A stretch of 64,000 nt of DNA, taken from positions 14,057,754-14,121,753 of the forward strand of contig CAIIXF020000011.1 of assembly GCA_903813345.2 (NCBI GenBank), read 5' to 3'. The DNA comes from Owenia fusiformis (lineage: Eukaryota; Annelida; Polychaeta; Sabellida; Oweniidae). Shown one piece after another: positions 1-10,929 of the stretch. Below the pieces are notes generated by a model. That model had not been told where the DNA came from and did no database searches. It saw only the letters and a list, made by a program, of their open reading frames with translations. Within the stretch, counting starts at the first letter, position 1. Each line of letters begins with the position of its first letter. The position numbers were made by a program, and so were the translations under genes.

Positions 1-499
1 TATACAAGCCTAGTGCAGCATACCACAGTGTTCGGGAGAGACTCGCCTAGCCTGCTATAACAATCTTACCATGGGTTGTCCACCGAATTTTTGAAATAAA
101 TAAACTTGAAGACACTAACCCCCTCTATCGTCAGATTTCTCAGAGAATTCTGGTAAAATCACAAAGGTCAAAATCACTCCGCCGCCAGCTTAAAATGAGA
201 TTTCCCACTGAACTCTGACATGTTTTAAGATAAATTAGGACCTACCCTATAAATATTTAGTCCCGATTCACTTCCCAAACGCTAGATGGCGCTCCAATGG
301 GGTAGGGAAGGAGAAAATGACTTTTTATTCAGAAAACCAAATCACTAGGCTAACGGTAACCGCTAATGTCCTTACTCAGGACTATATCCTTTACGAAGTC
401 CATGTTGCAAGTCATTTTATTCACAGCGGGCGAGAATTTTAAACTACGCGCCATCCGCTAGGTGCGCTATTTCAATATACACTGGACGAAAATATAGTA
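1..499. other. No gene recognised
   Basis: Mixed-composition sequence with no convincing open frame, RNA gene or repeat. It lies upstream of the FLYWCH/MULE gene and may include its distal promoter. Confidence 0.4.
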
Positions 500-575
500 T
501 GACGTCTATCCCTCATATATAATATATGACGTCATATAATATATATTTGACGTCACATAATATATATTTATAGCG
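500..575 (+). promoter_or_regulatory. Cluster of CRE-like sites with TATA-like sequence
   Basis: Two perfect TGACGTCA palindromes lie at 527-534 and 548-555. A one-base variant, TGACGTCT, lies at 500-507. They are separated by AT-rich spacers, and a TATTTATAG sequence follows at about 566. The group ends about 75 bases before the proposed start codon at 650. TGACGTCA is the CREB/ATF site. A promoter role is inferred from position only. The spacers resemble one another, so the cluster could also be a short tandem duplication. Confidence 0.4.
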
Positions 576-649
576 CGAGACATCTATCGGCGAATTCAGG
601 AACGCATGAACCAATCTGACGTGGCTCAGAAATTCACCACTTCACTATC

Positions 650-3600
650 ATGGATAATCAAATAGAATTCGTTCCATCAACAAGGGGAGGTGAAAGCCTG
701 ATTGTTGACCAGCAATACAAATTCCGCTTTCATAAACATCAAGGCGAAAAACGTTATTGGAAATGTGTGAATGAGCACTGCAAATCACGGGCCCACACAG
801 ATGCAGCTAACAGGTAAGGGAACATGGGGCAAAACGGCCCTGTGGGACAAAATGGCCCATCGAAATATCTTTTGAATTATAAAAAGATGGTTCTTCAAAA
901 GTCACATAATCGAATTTTGAAATTTCCGCCACCTCTCGACCGCCCATTTTTAACCCAGCTGCGTCTCCCTGTAGGCTACGTAAGAGATAATTCTACTTTT
1001 CACTTTTAATAAACGTCTATGGGCCTTCGTTGAGAGGGAATATTTTTCATTTTTTCAAAGATGGGTGGGCGTTTATTCAGAGGGAAAATAGTTTTCCCAA
1101 GTCTGGAGTTTGACGTCTGTAACAAATGGCAGGTGGTGACATATTGCATTCTTAATGTCTTGTTGATGTATTTTTAACTGATATGCTTCTAAGCTGTGGG
1201 ATGTATTGAAAAGGGCGCAATGTTACCAGCGTTCAAAGGTCAATCTTTTTGTTTTAAACCAAGCAGTGGAGGTCTGAACGATCTGTTATACATGCATATA
1301 GATCATCACAAAATGAAAGACGTTTCTGATATTCAAATGAATAGCAAAATAATCAAAACAAATCAAAATATGTCATTGAATGGAGGGAAGTATGGTGTTA
1401 TGTAATTATGTAATTGCTGATGTTCCGTCAAAGTAACTAGTTGTGAAACAGTGCTCTTGGAGGGGAGTGTAGATCGGATTATTGGTGTTTGCATGTTATT
1501 TTCGAATATATTTCCTGCAATTCTGACATGTGTCTTTGTTTCTGCTTTTGAATTAAAACAATGTTTAATCTCAGTTATTCGTCGTCGATCTTGGCAAAAA
1601 AAGCAGGGATGGGATGGGGTCGAAAATTAGGAAAACATTTATGAAAAAACATGTGGGTGGGTTGTTTGCATCTACCCTGTCGAAATTATTTTATCATCTC
1701 TAGAAGTGGTTTTCCTGGAGGTAATGCATTGGCCTAACATATGCAATTGTTTAAATCCTCAGAAAATGGCTAATATCCAACATATGACTGTCCAAAATCT
1801 GTTGCGCTAATTTCCCTCCTCCTTTGATATATTTATTTGTGTTATTTTTATTTGTGTTTATTTTATCCACCAATAATGATGTGTATACATATAATTTATA
1901 ATAAGATCATAGAAAATAAAACTAAGCTATACAGGTTAAGTAGGGGAAAATACATTCAATTATAATATTACCAATTGGTGATTAACGCTTAAGCGTTATA
2001 GTTACTATGTAAAATACCTGTTTTTAGGCCTATTTAGATACATTCTATACACAGATTTACATATAATATCATATTCTATATCACAAAGTATCGAATCCGC
2101 GCCAAATATAATTGGCAACAATACACTACTAGGGGGAGGGGTTGATTCGGAAATAACTTTTTACAGATATTTCATATGGTGTCTTCCCATTTCGCCCCTT
2201 CCCACTTTGCCCCTTACCATTTCGTCCCTCATGTATTCCTCATGGTTTTTAGTATAATGGTTTTTGGTACAATGGTTTTTGGTATAATGGTTTTCGGTAC
2301 AATGGTTTTCGGTATAATGGGGTTATCCCTCAACGTCAAGAACTGATTAGTTTTTAGGCATTCTGGGTAAATTTTAAGGTGGCCTTTTTGGATTTTCCGT
2401 CCTAAAATCTTTACTTTCAAGACTTGTCTACAGGTTTCCAGCCAAACCATTTGAGGGATTCATCTGAAATTTTCAGGGATGTTTCTACATATCAACGTCA
2501 AGAACTGATTAGTTTTTGGGCATTCTGGGTAAATTTTAAAGTGGCCATTTTGGATTTTCCGTCCTAAAAATCTTCACTCTCAAGACTTGTCTACAGGTTT
2601 TCAGCCAAACCATTTGAGGGATTCATCTGAAATTTTCAGGGATGTTTCTACATATCAACGTCAAGAACTGATTAGTTTTTGGGCATTCTGGGTAAATTTT
2701 AAGGTGGCCATTTTGGATTTTCCGTCCTAAAATCTTCACTTTCAAGACTTGTCTACAGGTTTCCAGCCAAACCGTTCAAATTTTTATTACATATGTTACA
2801 CAGTGATAAGTTCTAGAGCTGATTAACTTTTCTGCGGCCATCTTGCTTTCTTGGTCAACAAGACCACAATGCTGTGTTTTAGGTACGATATTGTTCACGT
2901 CAGTGCTTTGTTATATTGTATTCTTAATTCAATCAGTTTCATCAATACAACATCAATTAGACATGTTTTACTGACTTAGGTCAAAATGCACAACTCAACA
3001 ATGTTCGTTCATTTCAGGTTAGTTCATTTGACTGAACACAATCACGAACCAATGGCAGCGAAGCTTGCAGCTGTGGAAATAGTGAGGGGAGTAAAACGTA
3101 GGGCCTCCGAAGAGTTGACGCCCATACCACGTATATACCAGGAAGAGGTCACTGCTGCTCAGCAAGAAGGTGTGGCTGATGAAGTTGCTGCCTTTCTCCC
3201 GAACTTTCAAGGTTGCTCCTCTTCAGCATACCGGAGACGTGCACAGCTATTTCCTGCACTGCCCGAGAGAAGAGAAGACATCGTCCTAGAGGGAGAATGG
3301 GCGCAGACTGCGGACCGTCGTAACTTCGTCCTCGCCAACAACGGGGAAGCTGAAAAACTTATAATATTCGGTAGCGTCCAAGGCCTGCTACAAGTTTGCA
3401 GAGCGAACACGGTCCACATGGATGGGACATTCTTTGCTGTTCCGACATTGTTTGCGCAGCTTTATACTGTTCACGCTAAGACATATGGTCAAATGTTCCC
3501 TCTCCTGTATGGTCTTCTGCCCAACAAAACTGAGGAAACCTATGGGAGGTTCGCCAACTTAATCCAAGCAGCTGCAGTGGAGAATGGGGTACGGTTTGAT

Positions 3601-4248
3601 CCGGACACCATCATGGTCGACTTTGAAATGGCATCAATCCAAGCTTATCATCAGGTACTACCAAGAAGCGCCATAAAGGGATGCCTATTTCACTATGGTC
3701 AGTGCATTCAGAGATGCATTCAGCGTGTGGGTCTTGCAGCGGCATACCGAGCAGCTGATCTTGCAAATCCTTTGAGGAGAATGGTGCGCAGAACGTCTGC
3801 GCTTCCTCTTGTACCACCAGATCAATTGGACTTCGTATGGGAGAACATCATACATGATGCACCAGCAAATCCTGAGGTACCATTGTTTGAAGAGTACGTT
3901 GAAAACAATTGGATTGGCGATGGATCAAGATTCAGCAGGGATCTCTGGAATCAGTACGACCGTATTGCTGAGTCAAGAACCAATAATGCATTAGAAGGCT
4001 GGCATCATAAAGTGAATCAGTACCTTGGCAAAGCTCACCCAAACATCTGGGAGTTCCTCCATTGGCTGAGAAAGGAAGAGTTGTTCCAGCGAGCAGAGCT
4101 GCAAAGGCTAGAAGCTGGTGGGGTACCGAATCCAAGGCGCTTAGCATACGTGAGGGTCGACAATCGTCTGCATAATCTTAAGCTCCAATACCAAAATGGA
4201 CAGAGGGATGTGATGAATTATACAAATGCTGTTTCTCATCTCTTGTAG
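650..4248 (+). CDS. FLYWCH zinc finger + MULE transposase, two exons: join(650..813,3018..4248)
   Basis: Exon 1 starts at ATG 650 and ends in CAG before a GTAAGG donor. Exon 2 starts after ATTTCAG at 3017. The split AGG codon joins in phase, giving 464 residues. The junction completes a FLYWCH zinc finger: YWKC and CKS in exon 1, HNH in exon 2. Exon 2 then shows the MULE transposase signature: MDGTF (first Asp), VDFEMA (second Asp), the GCLFHYGQ motif, and NNALEGWHH, which holds the likely catalytic Glu. The family encodes DDE transposases of Mutator-like elements, and FLYWCH-MULE fusions are common in animals. The frame is intact, so this is an active or domesticated transposase gene. I found no terminal inverted repeats around it. 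Confidence 0.85.
2186..2322. repeat. Short G/C-rich motif copies and 15-bp tandem repeat
   Basis: At 2186-2228 there are three copies of a CCCATTTCGCCCCTT-like 16-mer. This is the same motif, inverted, as the minisatellite at 6180-6505. At 2236-2322 a 15-bp unit of the form ATGGTTTTTGGTATA repeats about five times, alternating GGTATA and GGTACA to give a 30-bp higher-order unit. Confidence 0.7.
2331..2776. repeat. 162-bp tandem repeat, about 2.7 copies
   Basis: Units start at 2331, 2493 and 2656, each with CAACGTCAAGAACTGATT. They are nearly identical. The third is truncated near 2776. No coding potential. Confidence 0.9.
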
Positions 4249-5638
4249 ACTACCAGTTTAATCAAGTATACTATTCCATGCACAGACTCAATTCTGATTC
4301 AGGCCATTAGGCTACATATCACCTTGTGATTACAGAGGCAGGAGAATATAGAGCCCACGAATTTGGACAGAAAATGCCTTAACAAGGCTAGTTAGATCAG
4401 GTTTCATTTTATTCTGTCCAAAGATTATAACATTTGCTATGTATTGGTAGGTGTCAAGGAATGTGGAGTGCAATGGCAAAACGGAATGTCTTGTGATTAG
4501 GCAATTGCTTCGCGAGATTACTCAGTAATATACGTAATTTGTCTGTGTCATGCAAGTTTTGCTGCTAATGGTTTCCATATCAGGTTTGCTGGGACCATGA
4601 CGTTTGTTTTTGTACCGACATATATTTTCATAAGTTTTAACATGGGCTTCTAGTTGAAAGCCCATGGTTTTAATTTGCATTTAAGTCTGACAATCATCAC
4701 ATATTACAACACTTCTGCAAATTTTAAGTTTCAGTCTTCTCAATCATGGTATTTGATATTCTGTTTGTCATATTCTATGACATTTGTGTTTTCTATACCA
4801 TTATTATATAAGGTATGAATCAAGTATTTTTTGTAATTGTAACTGGTCTATACTTTTATAGGTTTATTTTTGATATTGTTCGAGTTCAAATTCCTAGCAG
4901 AATGATAACCATATGTTAAATTTTATCAGTAATATACGTAATTTGTCTGTGTCATGCAAGTTTTGCTGCTGATGGTATCCAGATCAGGTTTGCTTGGACC
5001 ATGATGTTTGTTTTTGTATCGACATATATTTTCATAAGTTTTAATTTGCATTTAAGTCTGAAAATCATCACATATTACAACATTTCTGCGAATTTAAAGT
5101 TTCAGTGTTTTCAATCATGGTATTTGATATTCATGACCATTTGTGTTTTATATACCATTATTATATAAGGTATGGATCAAGTATTTTTTTGTAATATTAA
5201 CTGGTCTATATTTTTATAGGTTTATTTTTGATATTGTTAGAATTCAAATTCCTAGTAAGTCTGACAATCAAAACATATTACAACACTTCTGCAAATTTAA
5301 AGTTTCAGTCTTTTCAATCATGGTATTTGATATTCATGACCATTTGTGTTTTCTATACCATTATTATATAAGGTATGAATCAAGTATTTTTGTAATAGTA
5401 ACTGGTCTATATTTTATAGGTTTATTTTTGATATTGTTCGAGTTCAAATTCCTAGCAGAATGATAACCATATGTTAAATTTTATCAGTAATATTAGCAAT
5501 TTGTCTGTGTCATGCAAGTTTTGCTGCTGATGGTATCCAGATCAGGTTTGCTGGGACCATGACGTTTGTTTTTGTACCGACAGAATGTTAAGTTTGAACT
5601 GTTAGAAGTACATGTAAATGGTTAGGGTAATTTCTTTT
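4249..5638 (+). other. 3' flank or possible 3' UTR of the FLYWCH/MULE gene
   Basis: No gene. Mostly occupied by the direct repeats at 4522-5600, running to an AATAAA at 5639. Whether the transcript extends this far cannot be told from sequence. Confidence 0.4.
4522..5600. repeat. Nested direct duplications
   Basis: A block beginning TCAGTAATAT and followed by GTCTGTGTCATGCAAG starts at 4522, 4926 and 5484. A second module, around AAGTCTGACAATCA and GTATTTGATATTC, recurs near 4675-4760, 5049-5130 and 5255-5335. The pattern suggests an initial ~400-bp duplication followed by a partial one of the inner module. An open frame across 5143-5463 is made of this repeat and is not a gene. Confidence 0.8.
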
Positions 5639-5644
5639 AATAAA
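5639..5644 (+). promoter_or_regulatory. Candidate poly(A) signal AATAAA
   Basis: AATAAA about 1.4 kb downstream of the FLYWCH/MULE stop codon, followed within 30 bases by T/GT-rich sequence. It is a possible end of that transcript, with no other support. Confidence 0.3.
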
Positions 5645-6179
5645 GCACAATCATGTTACATAAAACTTTGCTTGTTTAAAAGTGTAAAAAAGGGGCTAAA
5701 TTGGGGCACCTCTTAAAAGAGTAAATCACCTCTGGCAAACGATTTAATTGTTATTGATGAATATATCCCCCACTCTTTTTTTTAAATTGGCTGATTGAAA
5801 TATTGTGAAAATCTGAAAAAGGTTTATTTTACTCAGTCTAAAATTTGAATCATTATTTTTCAAAATGTTATAGTCGACACCCTGTATTATAGCGTATAAA
5901 TTATAAGTTAAATCATAAGGAGTGCGTGATCCTCATTTTAGAATTTCAAAAATTAATAATCGTGCATTTTGATGAGCTTAATATGAGATGGACATATATT
6001 CATATCTGTTGACGAAAAATTGTATAAAAAATAGTGTATTTTGTTGCCAAGATATCAGGTTTTTAAAGTAGGTACGCATGCTAAAGTGTAGTAAAATGCC
6101 GGTATCATTATGTTCTAATTTCACAGCCAAATAATCTGGTAAAATTGACAAAAGATCATCGGATATTTCATTCAATAAA
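5645..6179. other. No feature recognised
   Basis: AT-rich unique sequence without a gene or evident repeat. Confidence 0.4.
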
Positions 6180-6505
6180 TGAGGGGCGAAATGGGAAGGG
6201 GCAAATTGGGAAGGGGCGAAATGGGAAGGAGCGAGATGGGAAGGGGCGAAATGGGAAAGGGGTGAAATGGGAAGGGGCGAAATAGAGAAGGGGCGACATG
6301 GGAAGGGGCGAAATGGGAAGGGGCGAAATGGGAAAGGGGTGAAATGGGAACGGGGTGAAATGGGAAAGGGGTGAAATGGCAAAGGGGCAAAATGGGAAAG
6401 GGGCGAAATGGGAAAGTGGCCAATTAGGAAGGGGCGAAATGGGAATAAATGAGGGGCGAAATGGGAAGGGGCGAAATGGGAAGGGGCGAAATGGGAATAA
6501 ACCTT
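6180..6505. repeat. 16-bp minisatellite (GAAATGGGAAGGGGC type)
   Basis: About 20 imperfect copies of a 15-17 bp G-rich unit, GAAATGGGAAGGGGC. Long open frames on both strands here (for example 5978-6772 minus) are produced by the repeat, giving HFAPFPFRPF-type translations, and should not be annotated as proteins. Confidence 0.95.
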
Positions 6506-7296
6506 CCCATAGACTTCCAACAAACCTCTATAGGGCTCTAATACTGAAAACTTCTTGAAAGTATTAAATTTAATCACAGCACAAATGTTTATACGTGATT
6601 CTTGCTTTTTCATTGCTATTTTAATCGAATTTTGCTCCATACAAGAAGGACTGAAAATGGCAGTGTCCTGGTGGCACTGCTTTGTGTGACATCGCAATAG
6701 CATGATGTTACCGTTGTCATAACTACAAGGCTTGAGACAATATGAAACCAAATATTTGAAAATAACTGTCATTTTGAGATATCTATGATTATATTTATGT
6801 TGATCAAGCCCTTCATTTTTTAACTGCTCCGTTAACCCCTACTTTTGGTTACCATAGCAACCGTTGTTGCTATGGAACAAAATTAATTAAATTGAAATTT
6901 CACCAAACAATGCCTTATATCCTAGTCCGTTCATGTGCCAAATTTGGTTGAGAAATGTACACAGGGACTTGCTGCCTCAGAAAAGTCTCACTACTTATGA
7001 ATCCCCCCTCGTATTAACAAATTAAGTTACATATTTAAGGACTGAGAGGACAATGCGTACCATCTAAATGACACAGGCTTGTTTTTCCCTCACAAAATGT
7101 TATAATGCTTAGCCTATCAGATAATTTAGTTATTGCTTATTTTTTGGCGATGTTGTTCAATTGACAATATTTGTAGAAGTTCCAATGTGAGAGGAATGGA
7201 TAAATGGCAATTTCAAAATTGATTTTTGCCAAATAATAAAAAAACAATCAAATGCTGTAGTAAGGGGAATCTAGTGAGACAACTTACTGATTGATC
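6506..7296. other. Unique flank before the gypsy insertion
   Basis: No gene seen. Contains a perfect X-box-like palindrome at 6848. The last four bases (GATC, 7293-7296) are the left target-site duplication of the gypsy element. Confidence 0.5.
6848..6861. promoter_or_regulatory. X-box-like palindrome GTTACCATAGCAAC
   Basis: Matches the RFX-factor X-box consensus GTNRCC-N0-3-RGYAAC. A second inverted half (GTTGCTATGG) begins at 6864, so it could also be the tip of a small hairpin or repeat. No recognisable gene start is adjacent. Confidence 0.3.
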
Positions 7297-8286
7297 TGTA
7301 ACGACCCGCCGTAGGCAGGCGTAAGGGGTTGGATATATTAAAGTGCGTCTGAGAAAGTTAATTGTCGGGAAATGAATTTGGAAAGTAATTAAGGGAGTTT
7401 GAATTTAATGTAATGAATAAAAGGACAAAATAAATATATATGTTTCTATAAATCAAAGTCTTTTAATGCATACTAAAACTATTCATACAGAGATGTGTTC
7501 ACAAACTACAATTACAATCAAACAATATCAGTCGTTATATTTTTACCTATTACGCTATTTATGACCGTCCGATGCAGTGTGAGAATATAACAATAAATCA
7601 GTACAATTAAAGAACAACCAATCAAATGAGTCAAGCAACTAAACAATAAATCAATACAACAACAAAATACTCAACCAGGAAACGCCTTATCCAGAAAATA
7701 TATAATAATTTGGAAGTTTAAATCTAAAGTCACAGGTCAAGCTTTAAAAAGGTATATAAGAATAAATGAAATAGGCGAACCTGGTCAGTAATGTTGATTG
7801 TAGCTAATAACTCATCCAAGCTTCCATGTCACGAGGTGTTTATATAAATCCAGACATATATTGCTTGAATCCTATCCTACTGAGGAGGAGACCGAACGCG
7901 AAAACCGGCGGGCGCAAAAACCTGATGTTTCTGAGGGTGGGGGCACTTATATACTCCCCCAGAGACAAAGTAAGGGGCAGGGATTATCCCAAAAACAGAG
8001 ACATCAGACTTGCCCATTGGTCAATGACACGTGGCTAGCATGTCAAAATATTATTTATGACCTAAATACTGACGGTGGTGCCCATAACAGTTAAGCATTA
8101 CAAATTGAACATATATGATTGGATGTACAATATTAATATAAGTGTGCCACTGACTAAAAGCCATCAGCTACTGTTAGAGTAAGAACTGGAACTAATTACA
8201 CAATTGTGATTGGTTGACAATGATACAATACTAGATCAAAATAAATAAATGACATTTGTAGCATATAAGGACCCAAGTCCGTCACA
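7297..8286 (-). repeat. 3' LTR of the gypsy element
   Basis: 990 bp, same length as the partner at 31607. Ends are TG...CA on both strands. The only difference found by eye from the 5' LTR is at 7815, where the 5' LTR carries GTGAGT on the sense strand and this copy carries ATGAGT. Two small open frames near 7826-8094 lie inside the LTR, are antisense, and are duplicated in the other LTR. They are not genes. Confidence 0.95.
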
Positions 8287-8305
8287 CCACATCCCTCCTT
8301 TCGCC
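8287..8305 (-). promoter_or_regulatory. Polypurine tract of the gypsy element
   Basis: Directly next to the 3' LTR. On the sense strand it reads GGCGAAAGGAGGGATGTGG, a purine-rich run ending at the LTR boundary. This is the expected primer for plus-strand DNA synthesis. Confidence 0.8.
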
Positions 8306-9153
8306 TTAAGATCGACCCCGATCTTACAATATATAAAAAAATGAAACACAATATCAAACACTAAACTAGCTACCTTAATGTTCATCTAACTATATAAGTA
8401 TAAGTAAAACCATATAAGTAATGTAATATAGATGGCATGACAATCAATTACAGTAGTGTCATAGTACAAACGAAAATAGATGTCACCTGTGCAACATATA
8501 TAATAAACTGGAGGAACAACCATTATACAGTTAGGTATCGGAACAACAAAAATAGATTTCACATAAGTGTAACAACATTTACCAAGGTATATATAAACAA
8601 ACATGAAACAATAAAAATTTTAACAAAGTACATAGAATGCAATATAGCTACAATTGTAATAAAATGTAAATGCAAAGATGTTCACAAATAATAAATCATG
8701 TCAGATATAACCTCCCCAACATCCACAATCTGGCAAGATTGTAAAATTAAATGCCCATCAAGGCAGTACAATCCAAATGTACAAACTAAAGCCTGTACAT
8801 TACAAAAGTATCAGCCATAAAGCCATAATAAAATGTCAACATGTAATTAAAAAAATAAAGTTAATATATGAGATTGTCCAGTATAATAATACAATATATC
8901 AGGGTCAGCTGCACTCGGTATCAACAATAACAAATCGTAGTACATTCCATAGTAAGCAGGTAAAGTCAGCTGTTAAATTAGCATAAGTATATAAACATCT
9001 TAACAGCATCAGCATGAATGAAGTCCGGGAACTGGCACTAATGTTATCGGTCACTGAAGTAAATATTCCATATGGTTCATGACATGGTATCATGGTAAAT
9101 AAAATTGTCACTCCCGGAACCTGCATTATAAAAGTCACAATATTAAATTTGAA
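8306..9153 (-). other. Gypsy 3' untranslated region
   Basis: About 850 bp, A-rich on the plus strand, between the zinc-finger ORF and the purine tract. No gene or strong repeat recognised. Confidence 0.5.
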
Positions 9154-9963
9154 TCACCAGGCCCTCCATAAATTTTGAGCTGGTTGTGGTTGTTGTTCCT
9201 GTGGTTGTGGTTGCACTTGTTGTGCTGGTTGTTCTTGTTGCTCCTCTGGTTGTGGTTGAGCCTCTTGTTGCGCCTGTTGTTCCTCTGGTTGTGGTTGCGC
9301 CTCTGGTTGTTCCTGTTCCTCCTCTGGTTGTGGTTGCGCCTCTGGTTGCGCCTGTTGTTCCTCTGGTTGCGCCATCGGTGGGTACTTAGATGGAACGTGT
9401 ACCACTTGTTTAATATCTGAGGCAGTAAGCCTCATGTCCCAGAGTCTCGCCTCCTCTCGGCCCATGATATCACTGGGGGTCCAGTTGGTTTGCCCCGGGG
9501 ATTGCTCTCTCCATGAACTGGTATCACTTTTTGCACTGGGGCTCATTAAGTCACAGGGTGACGCATTACCAACAGATTTCGAATCGGAAGTTGTACTGGA
9601 TAAGGGTGAGTAGTTCAAATTTGTGTCATTACTCTTTATAGGTGATTGAGACGCATAGAATTTTTTACTTGCTACAATCATATTTTCATGTAGATCTATG
9701 TCACTAAACTCTGTCGGCCTCTTACGGGAATTATTAACGAAACGCCGTTGCCACTGGTCTTTCAGCTTGGCCCTGGAGTATTGGGGTGCTATGTGAGCCC
9801 TTATTATATGGTTTACCACCATCTCCGGGAACGAATTGTCTTTTATAAATGAGCACGAATCGTACGGACATTTGAATCTTGGAGTGTGGCTAAGCTCATA
9901 GTGGTGTACCAGATCATAGACGCTGTTAAGTCTTACAGGGCAGAACGGACACGACTGGAACAT
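9154..9963 (-). CDS. Accessory ORF of the gypsy element: two C2H2-like zinc fingers with Q/P/E-rich tail
   Basis: 269 residues from ATG at 9963. Two zinc-finger-like modules lie near the N-terminus: CPFC...HHYELSH (about residues 5-26, C-X2-C spacing) and CPYDSC...HIIRAH (about 33-57, C-X4-C spacing). A basic stretch (QWQRRF...RKRP) and a serine-rich middle follow. From about residue 200 it consists of tandem Q/P/E/A blocks such as QPEEQQAQPEAQ. It sits between pol and the 3' LTR, where env-like genes lie in some gypsy elements. It has no signal peptide or membrane span, so it is not envelope-like. A nucleic-acid-binding role is inferred from the fingers only. The intact frame next to an intact pol argues that it is a real gene. 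The repeat tail may vary in length between copies. Confidence 0.75.
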   Translation of the reverse strand: MFQSCPFCPVRLNSVYDLVHHYELSHTPRFKCPYDSCSFIKDNSFPEMVVNHIIRAHIAPQYSRAKLKDQWQRRFVNNSRKRPTEFSDIDLHENMIVASKKFYASQSPIKSNDTNLNYSPLSSTTSDSKSVGNASPCDLMSPSAKSDTSSWREQSPGQTNWTPSDIMGREEARLWDMRLTASDIKQVVHVPSKYPPMAQPEEQQAQPEAQPQPEEEQEQPEAQPQPEEQQAQQEAQPQPEEQQEQPAQQVQPQPQEQQPQPAQNLWRAW

Positions 9964-10929
9964 AATTTCATAATATTGCTAATAACAGCGTAAGGCGACA
10001 TTGATACATAATATGTTTTTCATTTTTGGTTCGACATGATTTGCATAATTAATTACCTTTAGTATTAGAACGTTAAGTCTAATAATATCGAGTATTTTAA
10101 CACTTATTAAACTAATACAAATATATTTTCACACTGCATATTCTCGGCGGCATTATTTGACAAATACTAAATCGCGTATAATTATAATTATATTAATCAG
10201 ACTATCGGTCGCACTTAAATCGCCAATATGCTATGTACTATCTATTATTTCTTCGATATATAACTAACGAACGGCATTTCACATGATAATTGTTTGATAG
10301 ACCTCAATACTGATTGTTTACGAAACGCTTACACTTGTTCATTTCGTTATTTACAACAATTAAGGACGACAGCGTTCAATTTCTATATGTCCACGTTTAA
10401 CTCTCGATATAAATTGCGCAAAACTAATCGTTTATTCACATAACTACCTATTCAACATTCATGAATATATACGCACTAAGAATAAATCGCATATTAATAC
10501 CACCAATTATCGGTCGCATACCTAATTACTTTCATCTTTAATATGTACTTTCTACCAAATATACGATATAAACTAACCTAGCGGCACATATTAATAAATT
10601 GCGCAAATGTTTTTTTTAGACCTCATAATACCAATTGTTCATAAAACGTATATATTTGTTCATCACGGTAAATTTTACAACCAACAAAATAACGTTCAAT
10701 ACATGTAATTCTTACATTTCTACGTTCAATTTCCGACATAACTTGCGCAACACTAGTCGTTTAATATACATAATTAACTCACAACATTCATGAATATTTA
10801 GTCTATGCTAGCGCTGTAAATAGATAATATAACATTTAACCAAGTTCGCATGCGCAACGATTTCACTTTCTTTGATCTACATAAGTGTGCGTACGATTTC
10901 GAATTAAATTCGGTTTAACTCGCAATTAA
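9964..10929 (-). other. Spacer between pol and the zinc-finger ORF, with degenerate duplication
   Basis: AT-rich and non-coding. Two related ~320-bp blocks are visible: GACCTCA near 10300 and 10620, TTGCGCAA near 10415 and 10745, and AACATTCATGAATAT near 10456 and 10787. It may carry a splice acceptor or internal promoter for the downstream ORF, but neither can be shown. Confidence 0.5.

Larger units (their letters stand above)
814..3017 (+). other. Intron of the FLYWCH/MULE gene
   Basis: A 2.2-kb intron with GTAAGG at the 5' end and ATTTCAG at the 3' end. It holds two tandem-repeat blocks near its 3' side, listed separately. The rest is unique sequence. Small open frames at 824-1009 and 1196-1405 have no family features. 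Confidence 0.6.

Noticed and set aside
5978-6772. 264-codon minus-strand frame with HFAPFPFRPF repeats
   Set aside because: Generated by the 16-bp minisatellite. No start context or family similarity.
7826-8094. Two overlapping small frames repeated at 32136-32404
   Set aside because: They are LTR sequence read antisense, identical because the LTRs are.
9175-9420. Leucine/valine-rich plus-strand frames resembling membrane proteins
   Set aside because: Antisense of the Q/P/E repeat tail of the gypsy accessory ORF.
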